In this document: positions 36,401-45,379 of the stretch, piece by piece
How positions within the stretch are numbered: position 1 is the stretch's first letter
Layout: each line of letters begins with the position of its first letter
Made by a program: the position numbers and the translations under genes
The notes under the pieces: model-generated
Databases searched by the model: none
What the model was told of the DNA's origin: nothing
What the model saw: the letters and a program-made list of their open reading frames with translations, nothing else
DNA from: Phorcus lineatus
Lineage: Eukaryota > Mollusca > Gastropoda > Trochida > Trochidae
Direction of reading: 5' to 3'
Assembly (NCBI GenBank): GCA_921293015.1
Contig: OV121097.1
Coordinates: 32,985,929 to 33,049,928 of the forward strand
DNA: 64,000 nucleotides

Positions 36401-39400
36401 TTGAGGATATCATTTGTTACCATGGGTTGCGTTGATATTTCCTAAGGGAGAGCATGGGATATTGAGGTATGAAGTCAGTGTCAAATTAAATTTACAGCGC
36501 TAGAGATTGATTTTGGACTTTTCCCAGGTTGGAGTGTGGAATATAGTGATATTTTTGGCAAGGTTTCATGATCACACTACAATGTGGACACCAATATGAT
36601 GTTTTATTAATCATCAAAAATAATTTAGCATTGTACTAAGTAATTGATTATAAATTGCATGAGTCATTACAGAGAGTTAAATATATACAAATCAACTTTT
36701 GTCATAGCTAGGCTGACTACCAACTGTCACACTTTTCATCAAGAAGAATATTTAAATTTTTAGTCATATTTGTTTGAGTTTGTATAATACAATTCTATTT
36801 CAGGTATGCGTGCACTAAGAAGACTTGGTGCAAGAAAATGGCAAGGAGAATGAAGAAATATGTTGAAGGTATTCCTTATTTGGAAATTCACATTCTAAAT
36901 TTATCAGTATTTTTCATTATATTTGAATATTTCTCCCTTTATGTGAGTATTTAACCTTACTTTAAAAAAATGATATTTGCTCTTGCTTCAAAGTAGCAAT
37001 TTTAAAGTCAGGAATTGAAATACATGTCATTTAGGTAATAACAAATGTAAAACTAGATGTACATGCTATTTAGATATTGAACAAACAACATTGTTATATT
37101 GGGGATCACACTGTCTGCAGTAGTACAAGTTCATCTGCCTTCTTTTGGTTTTCTTGGTTGTGGTGTTTGAACACATATCCTTGGAGCAAGGCAACACTGC
37201 AAGCATTGACCCTACCAGCAGGGGAATTGGTTTGCTACTATTATATTCATCCTGCTACATCAGCATATTTGTCTCCGCTTAGCTCCATCATACACCCTGA
37301 TATCCTTCGGCTGAAAACGCTCGTATCGCTAAATATAGCAAGCCAATGAAATGACTCGCATTCAGCGATAGCGGCACCACCCGGATGAGAGTTCAAACAA
37401 ATGTCAATGTAGGCTATAAATAGCCATGAGTAACCAGCCGTAAGCGATATGAGCGTTTTAGGCAGAAGGATATCAGGGTATATGATGGAGCTTGGCGGAG
37501 ACAAATACGCTGATGTAGCAGGATGCTATTATTTATGAGATCCCACCTTCTTCAGTAATACACATTCTTGTACTTTTTGACTCAAAATCTATTTCAAGAT
37601 CCACGTCAATCAAACAGCTGACCTTAAAATGTAGCGGGGGTTTATTAGTGGCTAACTTGTGGTGTGGATTGAAACCACAAGGAACTTGACCTGAAAAGGT
37701 CGAGAAATTGTACTGTACAGACTGTGTGATGCAAAATATAACAGTGTAACATATCAGTGAATGGCTTAACATGATTCAATCTAGCATATACTATGAATCC
37801 TACTATTGTATATAGAATGTATTTTTAACAACATCTTGTCCTGTATTGATTGATGTTTGTCTTCTTTCATCCTTGAAGAATTCAACGAGGATGGAACTAT
37901 CAAGAAAAGACCAGGCAGACAAAAAGGATGCATACCAAAAGCTAAAGTAAATGCTACCATACCAGTGTCAACAAGATGTTTGCGCACACGTCCAAATAAG
38001 ATAAAAACCAGTGAAAGATCACCTCAAAAGAGACAAAGAATAACCAAGACAAATGTACGTAAATGCATCATGAGCGCCAAAGAAATGGGTGAAAGTTCTA
38101 TGAAAGAAACAGAGGAAATTTTTGATATATCATTCTCTCCTGAAGAACCTTCTCAATTGAAAGATGACTCGGAAAAAATCAGAGTTTCAGCATTCAGCAT
38201 TGTGTCATCAAAAGCAGGAGTTTATAGTGGCACGGTGGATCCACCTCAACCATCAAATGAGTCTGCTGCTCTTGCTCAACCACCAAATGGGGGTTCCTTC
38301 CTGTCTCCTGAGTCCGTACATCCAATGGAAGAGTGCTTGACTTCTATATACAGTGTAACAACTGGAAGTACTAACAATGTCTTGCCTTGTGCTCAACCTA
38401 AGGATGATAAAGCACTCTCTTTAGATCTTCAAGAAGACAGTAGTGTCTCTAAGAAAGGAACTGGATATGATAAGACTCCCAAATGTTCACCAACTAAATA
38501 TACTGTGCTTAGAGACATTAATTTGAAAGTTAGAGGCTCAGCAAAGGAAATTAGTTCAATAACAAGGAATCCAAGAGAAACAAAAGGATTTTCTTCTTCT
38601 TCTTCAACTGAAACGATGACTTCACAGACTTTACCATCACCCTCCAACACCATAAGTGGTGTGGCAAGAAGCAACTCAACTGATGCTTCTGTGGACAAAT
38701 CTGAAGACAACATTGTTGCCCTTGTATCCGATGTTGAAGCAAATGGCAGACAACAAGAAATAGTCGAAGCTGACAGTTTCTCCAACAAGGTGCAACCTGG
38801 TCACGCTAAAGTAAAGAAAGGTCATGCAAAACAAAAGAAATTAGTTTCAGAAACTGATGACAAAGCTTTGGAAGCAGAGAGGCAGAAACTCATAACAAAA
38901 CTGAAAGGTTTACAATGCGAGAAAATTATTGAAACTGAACTTGAAAGTGAAGCAAGTGAAACAATTCCCTCACCAACAGAAGTGAAGGCTGGGAAGATGA
39001 CACCAAAGAAAAGGGGAAGAAAGTCAAAAGATTCAGATCAAAACAAAGCCAAGAAAAGAAAATCATCCTTTACTGAAAGTGTAGACATTGAAGATGTTTT
39101 TCAAATTGCAGATGAAAGTGAGGCTGTTTCTGTAGCAGCAGACACAGTTGAAGCGTCACCCTCAGCTTGTGTTTCGTCAACAATATCTGAATCCTCAATA
39201 CCATTAACAGCATCAGGTTCCACTGCATCTTGTGTTTCATCTGCATCAACAGCTTCAGCTACAGCTGCATCAAATGCTTCAGCTACTGCTGTATCACCAA
39301 GTACAGCTGTGTCAACAGCTTCTGCCAAAGCAATTGTGTCCAATGTTACACTTCCTCTGACAATGCCTCCAGGAGGTAATGCTTCAGCTTTGCAATTTCT

Positions 39401-40259
39401 CGGTACAAATACTCAAGTACTACCACAGATGCCTCTCCTAACAGGAAACACACAGATTTCTATCCCTAGTGGAAATATCATGTCAATACAAGTACAAGTT
39501 CCACAGAGCGTTGGTAATGCAGTGTCTGAACAGCCAAAAACACCTCTCCATGGAGTTAATAGTTCACCAGGACAACCTCTACTTACGCTTGGTGGTAATA
39601 GTGTGTCTGGACCTTCAAATGTTCCTGTTCTTGGAGGTAATGCTTTACTAGGACAATCCCAAGTTCCTTTGCCAATAGGAAAAACAACAGTTCCGCAAAA
39701 TCCTCTCCTTGGAGCTGTTTCAAATGTTGGTCTCCAAAATCCAGTTGCTGGGGGTACTGGTTGTGTTCCAATGATACTCAGCTACGTACCCGGACCAGAT
39801 GGTTTTGCCCATCCAGTTTTACAACCAGTTCCACTGCAGGTCTTGCAAAGCCTTACACCACTGCCAATGACTCCCAGTGTCAAATGCACTGGACCAAGCA
39901 ATGGTAAAACGGATGTGAAAGATTCTGCAACTGTTCCAAAGGGTAATGAATCCGATCCAAAGGGTAATGAAACCGATCCAAAGGGTAATGAAGCAGTTCT
40001 AAAGGATAATGAAAGTGTTCCAATGGATAATCAGATTGTTCCAAAGAATAATGAAAGTATTCCAAAGGACAATCCAAGTGCTTTAAAGGATAATGGAACT
40101 GTTCCAAAGGATAATGAAACTGTTCCAAAGGGTAATGGAACTTTGATCAAGAAGACTGACACTGATCGGAAAGTTGATGTTGATCCTAAAAAGAATGTCT
40201 GTACTGATTCAAGGACTGCTGTGAACAAGAAATGTGCTAAGAAAAAGAAAACTAAGTAA
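15466..40259 (+). CDS. SNAPC4: snRNA-activating protein complex subunit 4 (SNAP190), complete 23-exon gene
   Basis: SNAPC4 is the largest subunit of SNAPc. It binds the proximal sequence element of RNA polymerase II and III snRNA promoters through Myb repeats (family knowledge). Exons: 15466-15646, 16567-16625, 17658-17834, 18723-18836, 19532-19610, 20504-20585, 21002-21106, 21388-21463, 22461-22625, 23176-23243, 23838-23923, 24510-24613, 25024-25118, 29000-29094, 29413-29528, 30126-30270, 30618-30778, 31083-31356, 31687-31757, 32986-33418, 33744-35034, 36804-36868, 37879-40259. The sum is 6423 nt, an open frame of 2140 codons plus TAA. Residues ~115-177 resemble the SNAPC1-binding region (AYQEVLVDLLKQIEDSL). 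Residues ~285-535 hold a half Myb repeat plus four full ones, with their Trp residues (GGWQLDEDK, PWTEDEDKK, GAWTKEEDL, GNWTYEEDK). LRARFHSIFMWPALL (~1275) matches the SNAPC2-binding segment near the end of vertebrate SNAPC4. Beyond it lie ~815 low-complexity residues with AT-hook-like RPGRQKG and KKRGRKSK. Human SNAPC4 has about 1470 residues. Confidence 0.95.
18232..18660. mobile_element. hAT-type MITE with 8-bp target duplication (SNAPC4 intron 3)
   Basis: CTCATGAA is present on both sides (18224-18231 and 18661-18668), as expected of an 8-bp hAT target-site duplication. The ends are TAAGGATGGG and, reverse-complemented, TAAGGGTGCG. Inside both ends lie ATTGCAATAT-rich subterminal arms with CGGTATATCGG. 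It has no ORF and is about 429 bp. Fragments with the same ATTGCAATAT theme occur at 17565-17640 and 41270-41365. Confidence 0.7.
23976..24110 (+). mobile_element. tRNA-derived SINE, family A, copy 3 (3' half only)
   Basis: It begins GCTTGCAGGTTTCACCGCAA and runs to a CACCTCACCTCACC tail, matching the 3' half of copy 1 in reverse orientation. The tRNA head is missing, so it is 5'-truncated. It lies 50 bases after SNAPC4 exon 11. Confidence 0.8.
24640..25012 (+). repeat. 192-bp tandem duplication before SNAPC4 exon 13
   Basis: Two adjacent copies are offset by 192 bases: CTAGCATTTCAATCATTTTG at 24682 and CTAGCAATTCAATCATTTTG at 24874, then TGTGCTCACTTTCACC near 24797 and 24989. The second copy runs up to the polypyrimidine region of the exon 13 acceptor (25023). 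Confidence 0.75.
26034..27853 (-). mobile_element. pogo-like DNA transposon, internally deleted (SNAPC4 intron 13)
   Basis: The terminal inverted repeats are 26034-26059 and 27828-27853. They begin CACTCGCGTTACCT and CAGTAACGTTACCT and both end GTGGAT. TA flanks each end (26032-26033 and 27854-27855), as expected of Tc1/mariner-pogo elements. The motif ACCTTGATTYGTGGAT recurs at 26044 and 26241 and inverted at 27811, which suggests subterminal transposase sites. The element is about 1.82 kb and antisense to SNAPC4. It encodes only transposase remnants. Confidence 0.8.
26479..27480 (-). pseudogene. pogo-family transposase remnant (HTH_psq start joined to DDE C-terminus)
   Basis: Near 27440, in one minus-strand frame, HKAAIKYCLPEQTLRDRV is a clear psq-type helix-turn-helix. 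In another frame, from about 27400, DHHIVLFVLPAHTSHILQPM and DVGCFGPF match the C-terminal part of the DDE_1 (CENP-B/pogo) domain. The centromere-type HTH and the first two catalytic acidic residues are absent between them. An internal deletion plus a frame change therefore inactivated the protein. The ~240-residue tail is Ser/Lys-rich, then has a Cys/His cluster (CCVCGRF ... CMYHNCVHWGH ... FYCPCHG) like a PHD/zinc-finger end. Confidence 0.8.
31953..32333. mobile_element. TTAA-flanked MITE (SNAPC4 intron 19)
   Basis: TTAA lies at both ends (31949-31952 and 32334-32337). The inverted repeats begin AGTCATAGTCTCATTTTTG on both sides and continue through AAGGCAA with one mismatch. This is the signature of piggyBac/Kolobok-type insertion. 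The element has no ORF and is about 381 bp. The nearly identical termini suggest it is relatively young. Confidence 0.75.
33829..33882 (+). repeat. Coding trinucleotide tract (Ser/Ala run) in SNAPC4 exon 21
   Basis: TCA/GCA/TCC triplets encode an alternating Ala-Ser stretch followed by five serines, about residue 925-940 of SNAPC4. It is an in-frame simple repeat likely to vary in length between individuals. Confidence 0.9.
35038..35330 (+). repeat. Degenerate ~100-bp minisatellite (three units) at the SNAPC4 exon 21 donor
   Basis: Three units start at about 35038, 35138 and 35243. Each contains GTAACC..TGAA/CAAC.TATTAGTGGA, AATCTGAAAGGGC or a variant, ATCTTTGAAGGGCATTT and AGAAGTGG. The first unit begins within a few bases of the exon 21 donor (35035-35036). 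It supplies the stop codon that ends the unspliced reading frame (at 35054-35056). Confidence 0.7.
35706..36138. mobile_element. MITE with ~55-bp inverted repeats (SNAPC4 intron 21)
   Basis: The left arm AGCCCTGTCATAAATTCCTA ... CTCTGTCTTAATACGAAGG and the right arm (36070-36138; reverse complement AGCTCCGTCATTAATTCCTA ... CTCTGTCTTATATCTAATACG) form imperfect inverted repeats ending in AAGGTTTCT. No ORF lies between them. I could not fix the target-site duplication, so the end coordinates are approximate. Confidence 0.6.
37077..37244 (-). mobile_element. tRNA-derived SINE, family B, copy 3, interrupted
   Basis: GAACAAACAACATTGTTATA, GGGATCACACTGTCTGCAGT and GCATTGACCCTACCAGCAG align with the tandem copies at 7645-8053. 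It is interrupted on the right by the palindromic element at 37245-37525. SINE-like sequence resumes at about 37539 (AGTAATACACATTCTTGTAC). Confidence 0.6.
37245..37525. mobile_element. Nested palindromic MITE with ~80-bp arms
   Basis: The left arm CATCCTGCTACATCAGC ... CTCCGCTTAGCTCCATCAT ... CTGATATCCTTC and the right arm (GATGTAGCAGGATG at its end) are near-perfect reverse complements over about 80 bases. CTATTAT flanks both sides (37238-37244 and 37526-37532), consistent with a 7-8 bp target duplication. It interrupts family B SINE sequence and so inserted later. Confidence 0.7.
39933..40142 (+). repeat. Ten tandem 21-bp units encoding a 7-residue repeat in SNAPC4
   Basis: Ten in-frame units of the form V/D-P-K-G/D-N-E-S/T occupy residues about 2032-2101. 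First and last units are VPKGNES and VPKGNGT. The third and fourth codons vary most. The repeat is charged and Asn-rich, and is expected to be extended and disordered. Confidence 0.95.
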
Positions 40260-40921
40260 TGAGTTTGTATAGACTTATTTGTCAGGTAAACATGTGTTGA
40301 GGGGTGAATATCATTCTGGAAAGGAAAGTCTTCATTTGAAGAGGTGTTTGACCTGTAAAGACATGCATGCTGTCAAATATGAAAGCTCAAGTATAAATAA
40401 ATAGTTAAAAAGAATAATAAGTAAGCTGGTAATAAAAAATTTAGCAGTTATCATTGATAATTTGAAATTTGTACCCAAAACTACTTCTGCCATCTGTCAG
40501 TGTTTTCTTGCATTTAAAATTTTGATGACATGAATAATTATCATAAAAGATTATGAAAACAAATACCGTAATTAGTTTGTCTTTAATAAAATAAAATTTT
40601 GAGAAGGTCAGTTGTTATACTCGTTGAAACAATGCATTGTTTTCATGATGCATATCCCAAGAGCTCTCAGTGTTTGATGATGTTGAAATGAATACCTTAC
40701 AAGGTGGATGGAGTCACCATTTCTGATTTTGTTGAATTTGACAAAAATGTTAATAAAATTATTAAACGTTTTCTTTTTATTATTTTTCACGAAAAAAGTC
40801 TTTGTCACACTTCTGAAAGGTTTGGTGTATTTTTTTCATTAATGATTGAACTATTGAACACTTTCTGAAGAATACGCCTTTCACTTGATGTTATATGATA
40901 AATAGGGTGAGTATTGCACAA

Positions 40922-40966
<45 letters not shown>

Positions 40967-41462
40967 ACATGCCATATAGAGCTCATGTATTGGAGAAATA
41001 CTGAAATATATTGATGATCTGTACATTAAACGTTTTATACTTCTTTATGCAGCTTAAACATGATACAGATCAGATCTTTCGAAAAATAGACCATTATATA
41101 AAATAATAAGGTTTGTAAATAAGTAAATGTTTATGGCATATATTAAAAAGTTATCTACTATTGTACTTGTACAACAGCAAAACACATATTCTTGCACACA
41201 AAAATAATTTTTATTACACGTTAAACAAATTAGAGAAAGCTTTCTTATTTTTCAGATTACTTGGGGTGATATATTGTGATATGAAAATATTGAATATTAT
41301 ATATTGAAATAATTGTATTGCACAATCTGTACCAATACAAAATAATATTGCGATAACATTGCACAGCCGTAATTTAAAAACACATTTATTCACTTTATAA
41401 TGAAAAAATATTTGTTAAAAAGAAAACATTTAGTTTAAAATACCGCCCCCCACCGATTTGCC
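40260..41462. other. SNAPC4 3' flank
   Basis: No gene is present. It holds the SNAPC4 3' UTR and poly(A) signals, a (TA)n tract at about 40928-40962, and at 41270-41365 an ATTGCAATA-rich fragment like the intron 3 MITE. It ends at the left boundary of the DIRS element. Confidence 0.6.
40396..40401 (+). terminator. SNAPC4 candidate polyadenylation signal
   Basis: AATAAA lies 137 bases after the stop codon. A second AATAAA at 40585-40590 could serve a longer 3' UTR. There is no competing gene before the DIRS element at 41463. Confidence 0.55.
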
Positions 41463-41477
41463 ATTCTTTTTTAGAAG

Positions 41478-41675
41478 GGATCCTCCTTGGGTACTAATGC
41501 ATAAAATCTGTTTATTTTTGCTATACGACAGGTTGTGACTATTTTTAAAATAAAAAATATACAAAAACCACATTAAAAACGTGTTTCTCATATATCACCA
41601 CCATAACAGGGCCCCAAACCCTAGCGGTTGCCATAGCACCAAGGGCAATAACTCTATTCTCACCTCTTATCAATC
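41478..41675 (+). repeat. DIRS left inverted terminal repeat
   Basis: Its reverse complement matches 46956-47155 nearly base for base. Differences include CTTGGGTAC here against CTTGGGGTAC on the right, and CGTATAGC against CATATAGC. It includes CATATATCACCACCATAAC and AGGGCAATAACTCTATTCTC. Confidence 0.92.
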
Positions 41676-41906
41676 TGTCATTGGAGTGAGAAGACGTGTT
41701 GTTGGTACTTCAAAGTTTTGCTAAGTTTTCAAGTGTTCTGTAAAGAAAACAAGACTATGGAGAAAGAAACAAATGTATGGTAACCGTTATTGCTAAACGT
41801 AGTTTAGAATAGGTTCGCACTTTTCGCATTCCATCGCGTTGTCACTTAGGTTTTCCCAAGCAGTTCGAACCACGTGCTTCGTGTTTGCACGGGAAAAGAG
41901 ACAAAC

Positions 41907-43670
41907 ATGGCGGATTCTCGGAGATTGTTTTTCCCGACTAGGTGGAAAATAGATATCTTTCGTATGGAATCAGCTATTGTTTGGCACTTGATGTTATTCT
42001 TATTATGTATTAATAAGTATCTTTTTACGTTTGCAAGGAGTGACCCCCCCGTCTAAGAGTAAGGGTGGTAAGAAGAAGGCAGTCGTCTCCCCTCTGAGGA
42101 GAGTTTGGATTCGGAGGTGGGCAGCCGGCTGTCTTCCGCTAGGGCCCTCCCAATCACCCCCACACTAGATACCATTAACTCTCTAATTAAGGGGCAGATG
42201 GGGGAGCTGATGTCTGAGCTCCGCAAAGAGATGCCAAGCCGACCGGGTCCTTTTGGGCCAGGATTGGTACCGGGGCTGGGGCTAACCTGGGCAGAGGCCC
42301 GGGTGATGCCTTGATCTTGCCGGGGCTGAGGGCCGGGCCTAGCCGGATCCCTACCAGCACCATTACACGGAACCCCCCGAATAATCTTGAGACCGTCGAG
42401 AGGTCGGGGGGAACCGGCAACCCCAGGAGCCGGGACCCGGGCACTGCTGCGTCGCGTCTGGACCGCTGCTTCCGGGTCCTTCTCAGAAACGACCGGAGGT
42501 CAGAGGGTCTCGGTTCCGTATCCCCTTGCTTCCTTCGTTTGCTCAGGAGTCGAAGGTTACGGGGGATTGCTCGGAGGAGGAGATGGAGGTCGGTGGGGGT
42601 GTGGATCCTACCGACCTCCCAATTTCCGAGGCCTTGAGGGGAGTCCGCGACATTTTCTCGGTCGCCTTCCCTCAGGTTGTCGTTCCGGAGAAGGAGCTAG
42701 ATGCTACCGAGTTCCGTCTTCCCGGTGGGGCCTTTGCTAAGCGCAAGGTCGCACAGACGCGGCTCCGCATTGTCGACAGCCTCCGCACTGATGTGATTTT
42801 GCCTCTCCTGTCGGGTACTCATACGAGATTCGATTTACCCGAACTCAATAGGAGGTACCCTATAGGGGAGGTGGGATTTCTGGATGTGCCGGTCGTTGAT
42901 GACGATGTGCTTACCTCAGTCAACCCGGACGCCATTGGGCTTCCGGGCCGGCGGGTGCCTCCCTTCAAATACCAAGACCAGCTGCTAAGGCGCACATTTC
43001 GCTCCTTCGAGGAGACTTATCTGAGTGCGACGCAACAGCTGAGGGTTGCGGTACACTCGGCATACCTGGCCTCTTTGCAGGCTCAGGGTATGGCTGAGGC
43101 GAAGGAGAAGGAGCAGACCGAAGAGGTGTTGCTCCAGAGGCAATTGTCTGAGGTGTCGAGTAACCTGGCTCGCGACTCCATCCGGAGCGCGTCGAGCCAG
43201 GTGATGACCGCAGTGATGGGGATGCAGAGGCTGTGGCTGAGTTGCTCGTCACTCCCGCAGCCGACACAGAATGCACTGCTTGCCCTCCCGTTTGAACTGG
43301 GTCAAACCCTGTTCCCGGGATCGGCAACAGTCATCAAGGACTTCGCCGAATTGCTAGATAGGGCCAAAGCCGCCAAAGGCGTCTCGGGTTCTGCCGGGAA
43401 GCGCAAGTCCCCCCCCTGGAGAACCTACCGCAAGGGCAGCCGGCCAAAGTCAAGCCATGGTGGTGCACTTCGCTCCAGCAGGGCTCTGGCAAGGGAGGCT
43501 ATCAAGGGAAGAAAGGCAAGAACAGGAAGGGCAAGCAGCCTCAGGGCCAGCAGCCTTTTCGGGGGAAAGGGGGCTCCAACGAGGGCTCCTAATCCCTCGC
43601 CTGTTCGAGCTGGAGACCTGCCAGGGGGCCGGAGTGCCGCCGGTAGCAGGAATCCAATGCCTTTGTCCAG
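41907..43670 (+). pseudogene. DIRS gag-like ORF, frameshifted
   Basis: A start at 41907 (MADSRRLFFP) reads to a candidate short intron (41942-42037). Lys/Gly-rich sequence (SKGGKKKAVVS) follows, and then coiled, Pro-rich gag-like sequence in changing frames. The long frame from 42526 covers about residues RVPPFKYQDQLLRRTF, LQAQGMAEAKEKEQTEE and LGQTLFPGSATVIKDF, typical of DIRS gag-like ORFs. At least two indels lie before 42526. One seems to be in the seven-C run at about 42043. Confidence 0.65.
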
Positions 43671-43674
43671 AGCT

Positions 43675-45260
43675 TCCGGTGGGGGGCAGACTGTCCCACT
43701 TCCTGTCGGAATGGGAGAGAGTCACGTCCAACCCCTGGGTCCTGTCCACACTCAGGGAGGGACATTTACCTCCTTGGAAGATTGGGCCACCTTCTTTTAC
43801 CGGAGTGAGGCGCACCCCTGTGCCATCCTCCCCGGAGAAGGCGGAAGTCCTCTGTGCCGAAGTCGTAGCACTGCTCGACAAAGCGGCTATAGAGGTTGTT
43901 CCAGTGGGCCAGGAGGAGAGCGGGTATTACTCGACTTACTTCCTGGTGACCAAGAAGGACGGAGGCTTCAGACCCATTTTGAATCTGAAATATCTGAACA
44001 AAATGTTCCATCGTTCAAGATGGAGACTCTGAGGTCAGTGATAGCATCGGTACAGGCGGGGGATTGGCTTTCGTCAATCGACCTCAAGGATGCGTACCTC
44101 CATGTCCCAATGCACCCCCAGTTCAAGCAATACCTCAAGTTTGCGTTCGACGGGGTGTGTTACCAGTTTCGTGTGCTCCCCTTCGGCATCTCCACGGCGC
44201 CAAGGGTGTTCACCAAGCTGATGCTGATTCCAGCGCAGGTCGCCAGGTCGCAGGGCAGGTGTTGTCACCCGTACCTGGACGACTGGTTGATCAGAGCTTT
44301 AACGAGGGCGCTGAATCAGGAAGCCACCCAGGACATTTTGAATATTCTTGTCAGACTGGGTTGGATAATAAACTTGAAAAAGTCAGATTTGCCCCCCACG
44401 CAGGACCTAGTGTTCTTGGGGGCTCGGTTAGACACGGCACGGGGTACAGTTTCACTGGCCCCGGATCGGGTGGGCAAAGTGATTCAGACCACACAGCACT
44501 TCTTGCAGTCACCAGGCCACTCCGCGCGGACTTGGCTCCGTTTGCTGGGGAATATGGCGGCGACGGTGGATGTGGCCTGGAGGGCTTGGCTGAAGATGAG
44601 ACTAGTCCAACAGGCTTTAGCAGGACTGTGGTCTCATGCCGAGAGCCTGGAGAGATCGGTGACCATTCCGGAGTGGCTTACCACTCATCTGGAATGGTGG
44701 CTGAGAGAGGACAACCTTTGGAGGGGTCTGCCTCTGGAGGCCCCGTTGCCGACGGTGACAGTTCAGACGGACGCTTCCCTCTCAGGTTGGAGGGGAGTCC
44801 TGGGGGGCCACTCAGCTTCGGGCCTGCGGTCCCTGGACGAGTCCAGAAAGCACATCAATGTGCTGGAAATGCGGGCGGAAAGGCAGGCTTTCAGCCGCTT
44901 CCTGCACTTGATACAGGGTCGGGTAGTACGTCTAGAAATGGACAATCAGACTGCCATGACGTATATTGCAAAACAGGGAGGAACGGTGTCTCCAGCTCTC
45001 CTCCAGGAGGCGTGGCAGTTCCTGCTCTGGTGCGATCAGGGTGATACCGGTGTACCTTCCGGGAGTGGACAATGTCCGAGCAGACGCCTTGTCCCAGCGC
45101 ATTTTGGCACCGTACGAATGGATGCTCCACCGGGAGATATTCGGGCTTATCTCCCAGTTGTACGGGTCGTTCCAGGTGGATCTGTTTGCGTCCGGAGTGA
45201 CGAATCAGACACCGGTGTTCTGCTCCAGGATACCAGACCCAAACGCTCATCAGGGCTTTT
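43675..45260 (+). pseudogene. DIRS reverse transcriptase and RNase H, frameshifted
   Basis: Early RT motifs (YFLVTKKDGGFRPILNLKYL, about 43940-44000) are in one frame. After an indel near 44010, motifs SSIDLKDAYLHVPM, LPFGISTAPRVFTK and the catalytic YLDD (44272-44283) are in another. RNase H follows with VQTDASLSGWRG, VLEMRAERQAF and LEMDNQTAMTYI. A second frame change near 45030 moves VYLPGVDNVRADALSQR, its C-terminal acidic end, into a third reading. Catalytic residues survive but the protein cannot be made intact. Confidence 0.88.
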
Positions 45261-45379
45261 CCGCCCATGCCCCTGATTCCCAGGGTTCTGTTGCAGTTAG
45301 GCAGGCAGCCTCCACAGCTGTTGGTCCTCATGACACCGCTGTGGACGGCCCAGAGCTGGTTTCCGTCAGTTCTCAGATA

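Noticed and set aside
37247..37504. Paired ORFs on both strands around 37.3-37.5 kb
   Set aside because: They arise from the palindromic MITE and have no protein similarity I recognise.
36869..37878. U12-type intron between SNAPC4 exons 22 and 23
   Set aside because: The donor GTATTCCTT only resembles the minor-class consensus, and no proper branch sequence lies 10-20 bases from the acceptor.
39880..40228. Antisense ORFs with HYPLEQF-type repeats
   Set aside because: Shadows of the SNAPC4 heptad repeat on the opposite strand.
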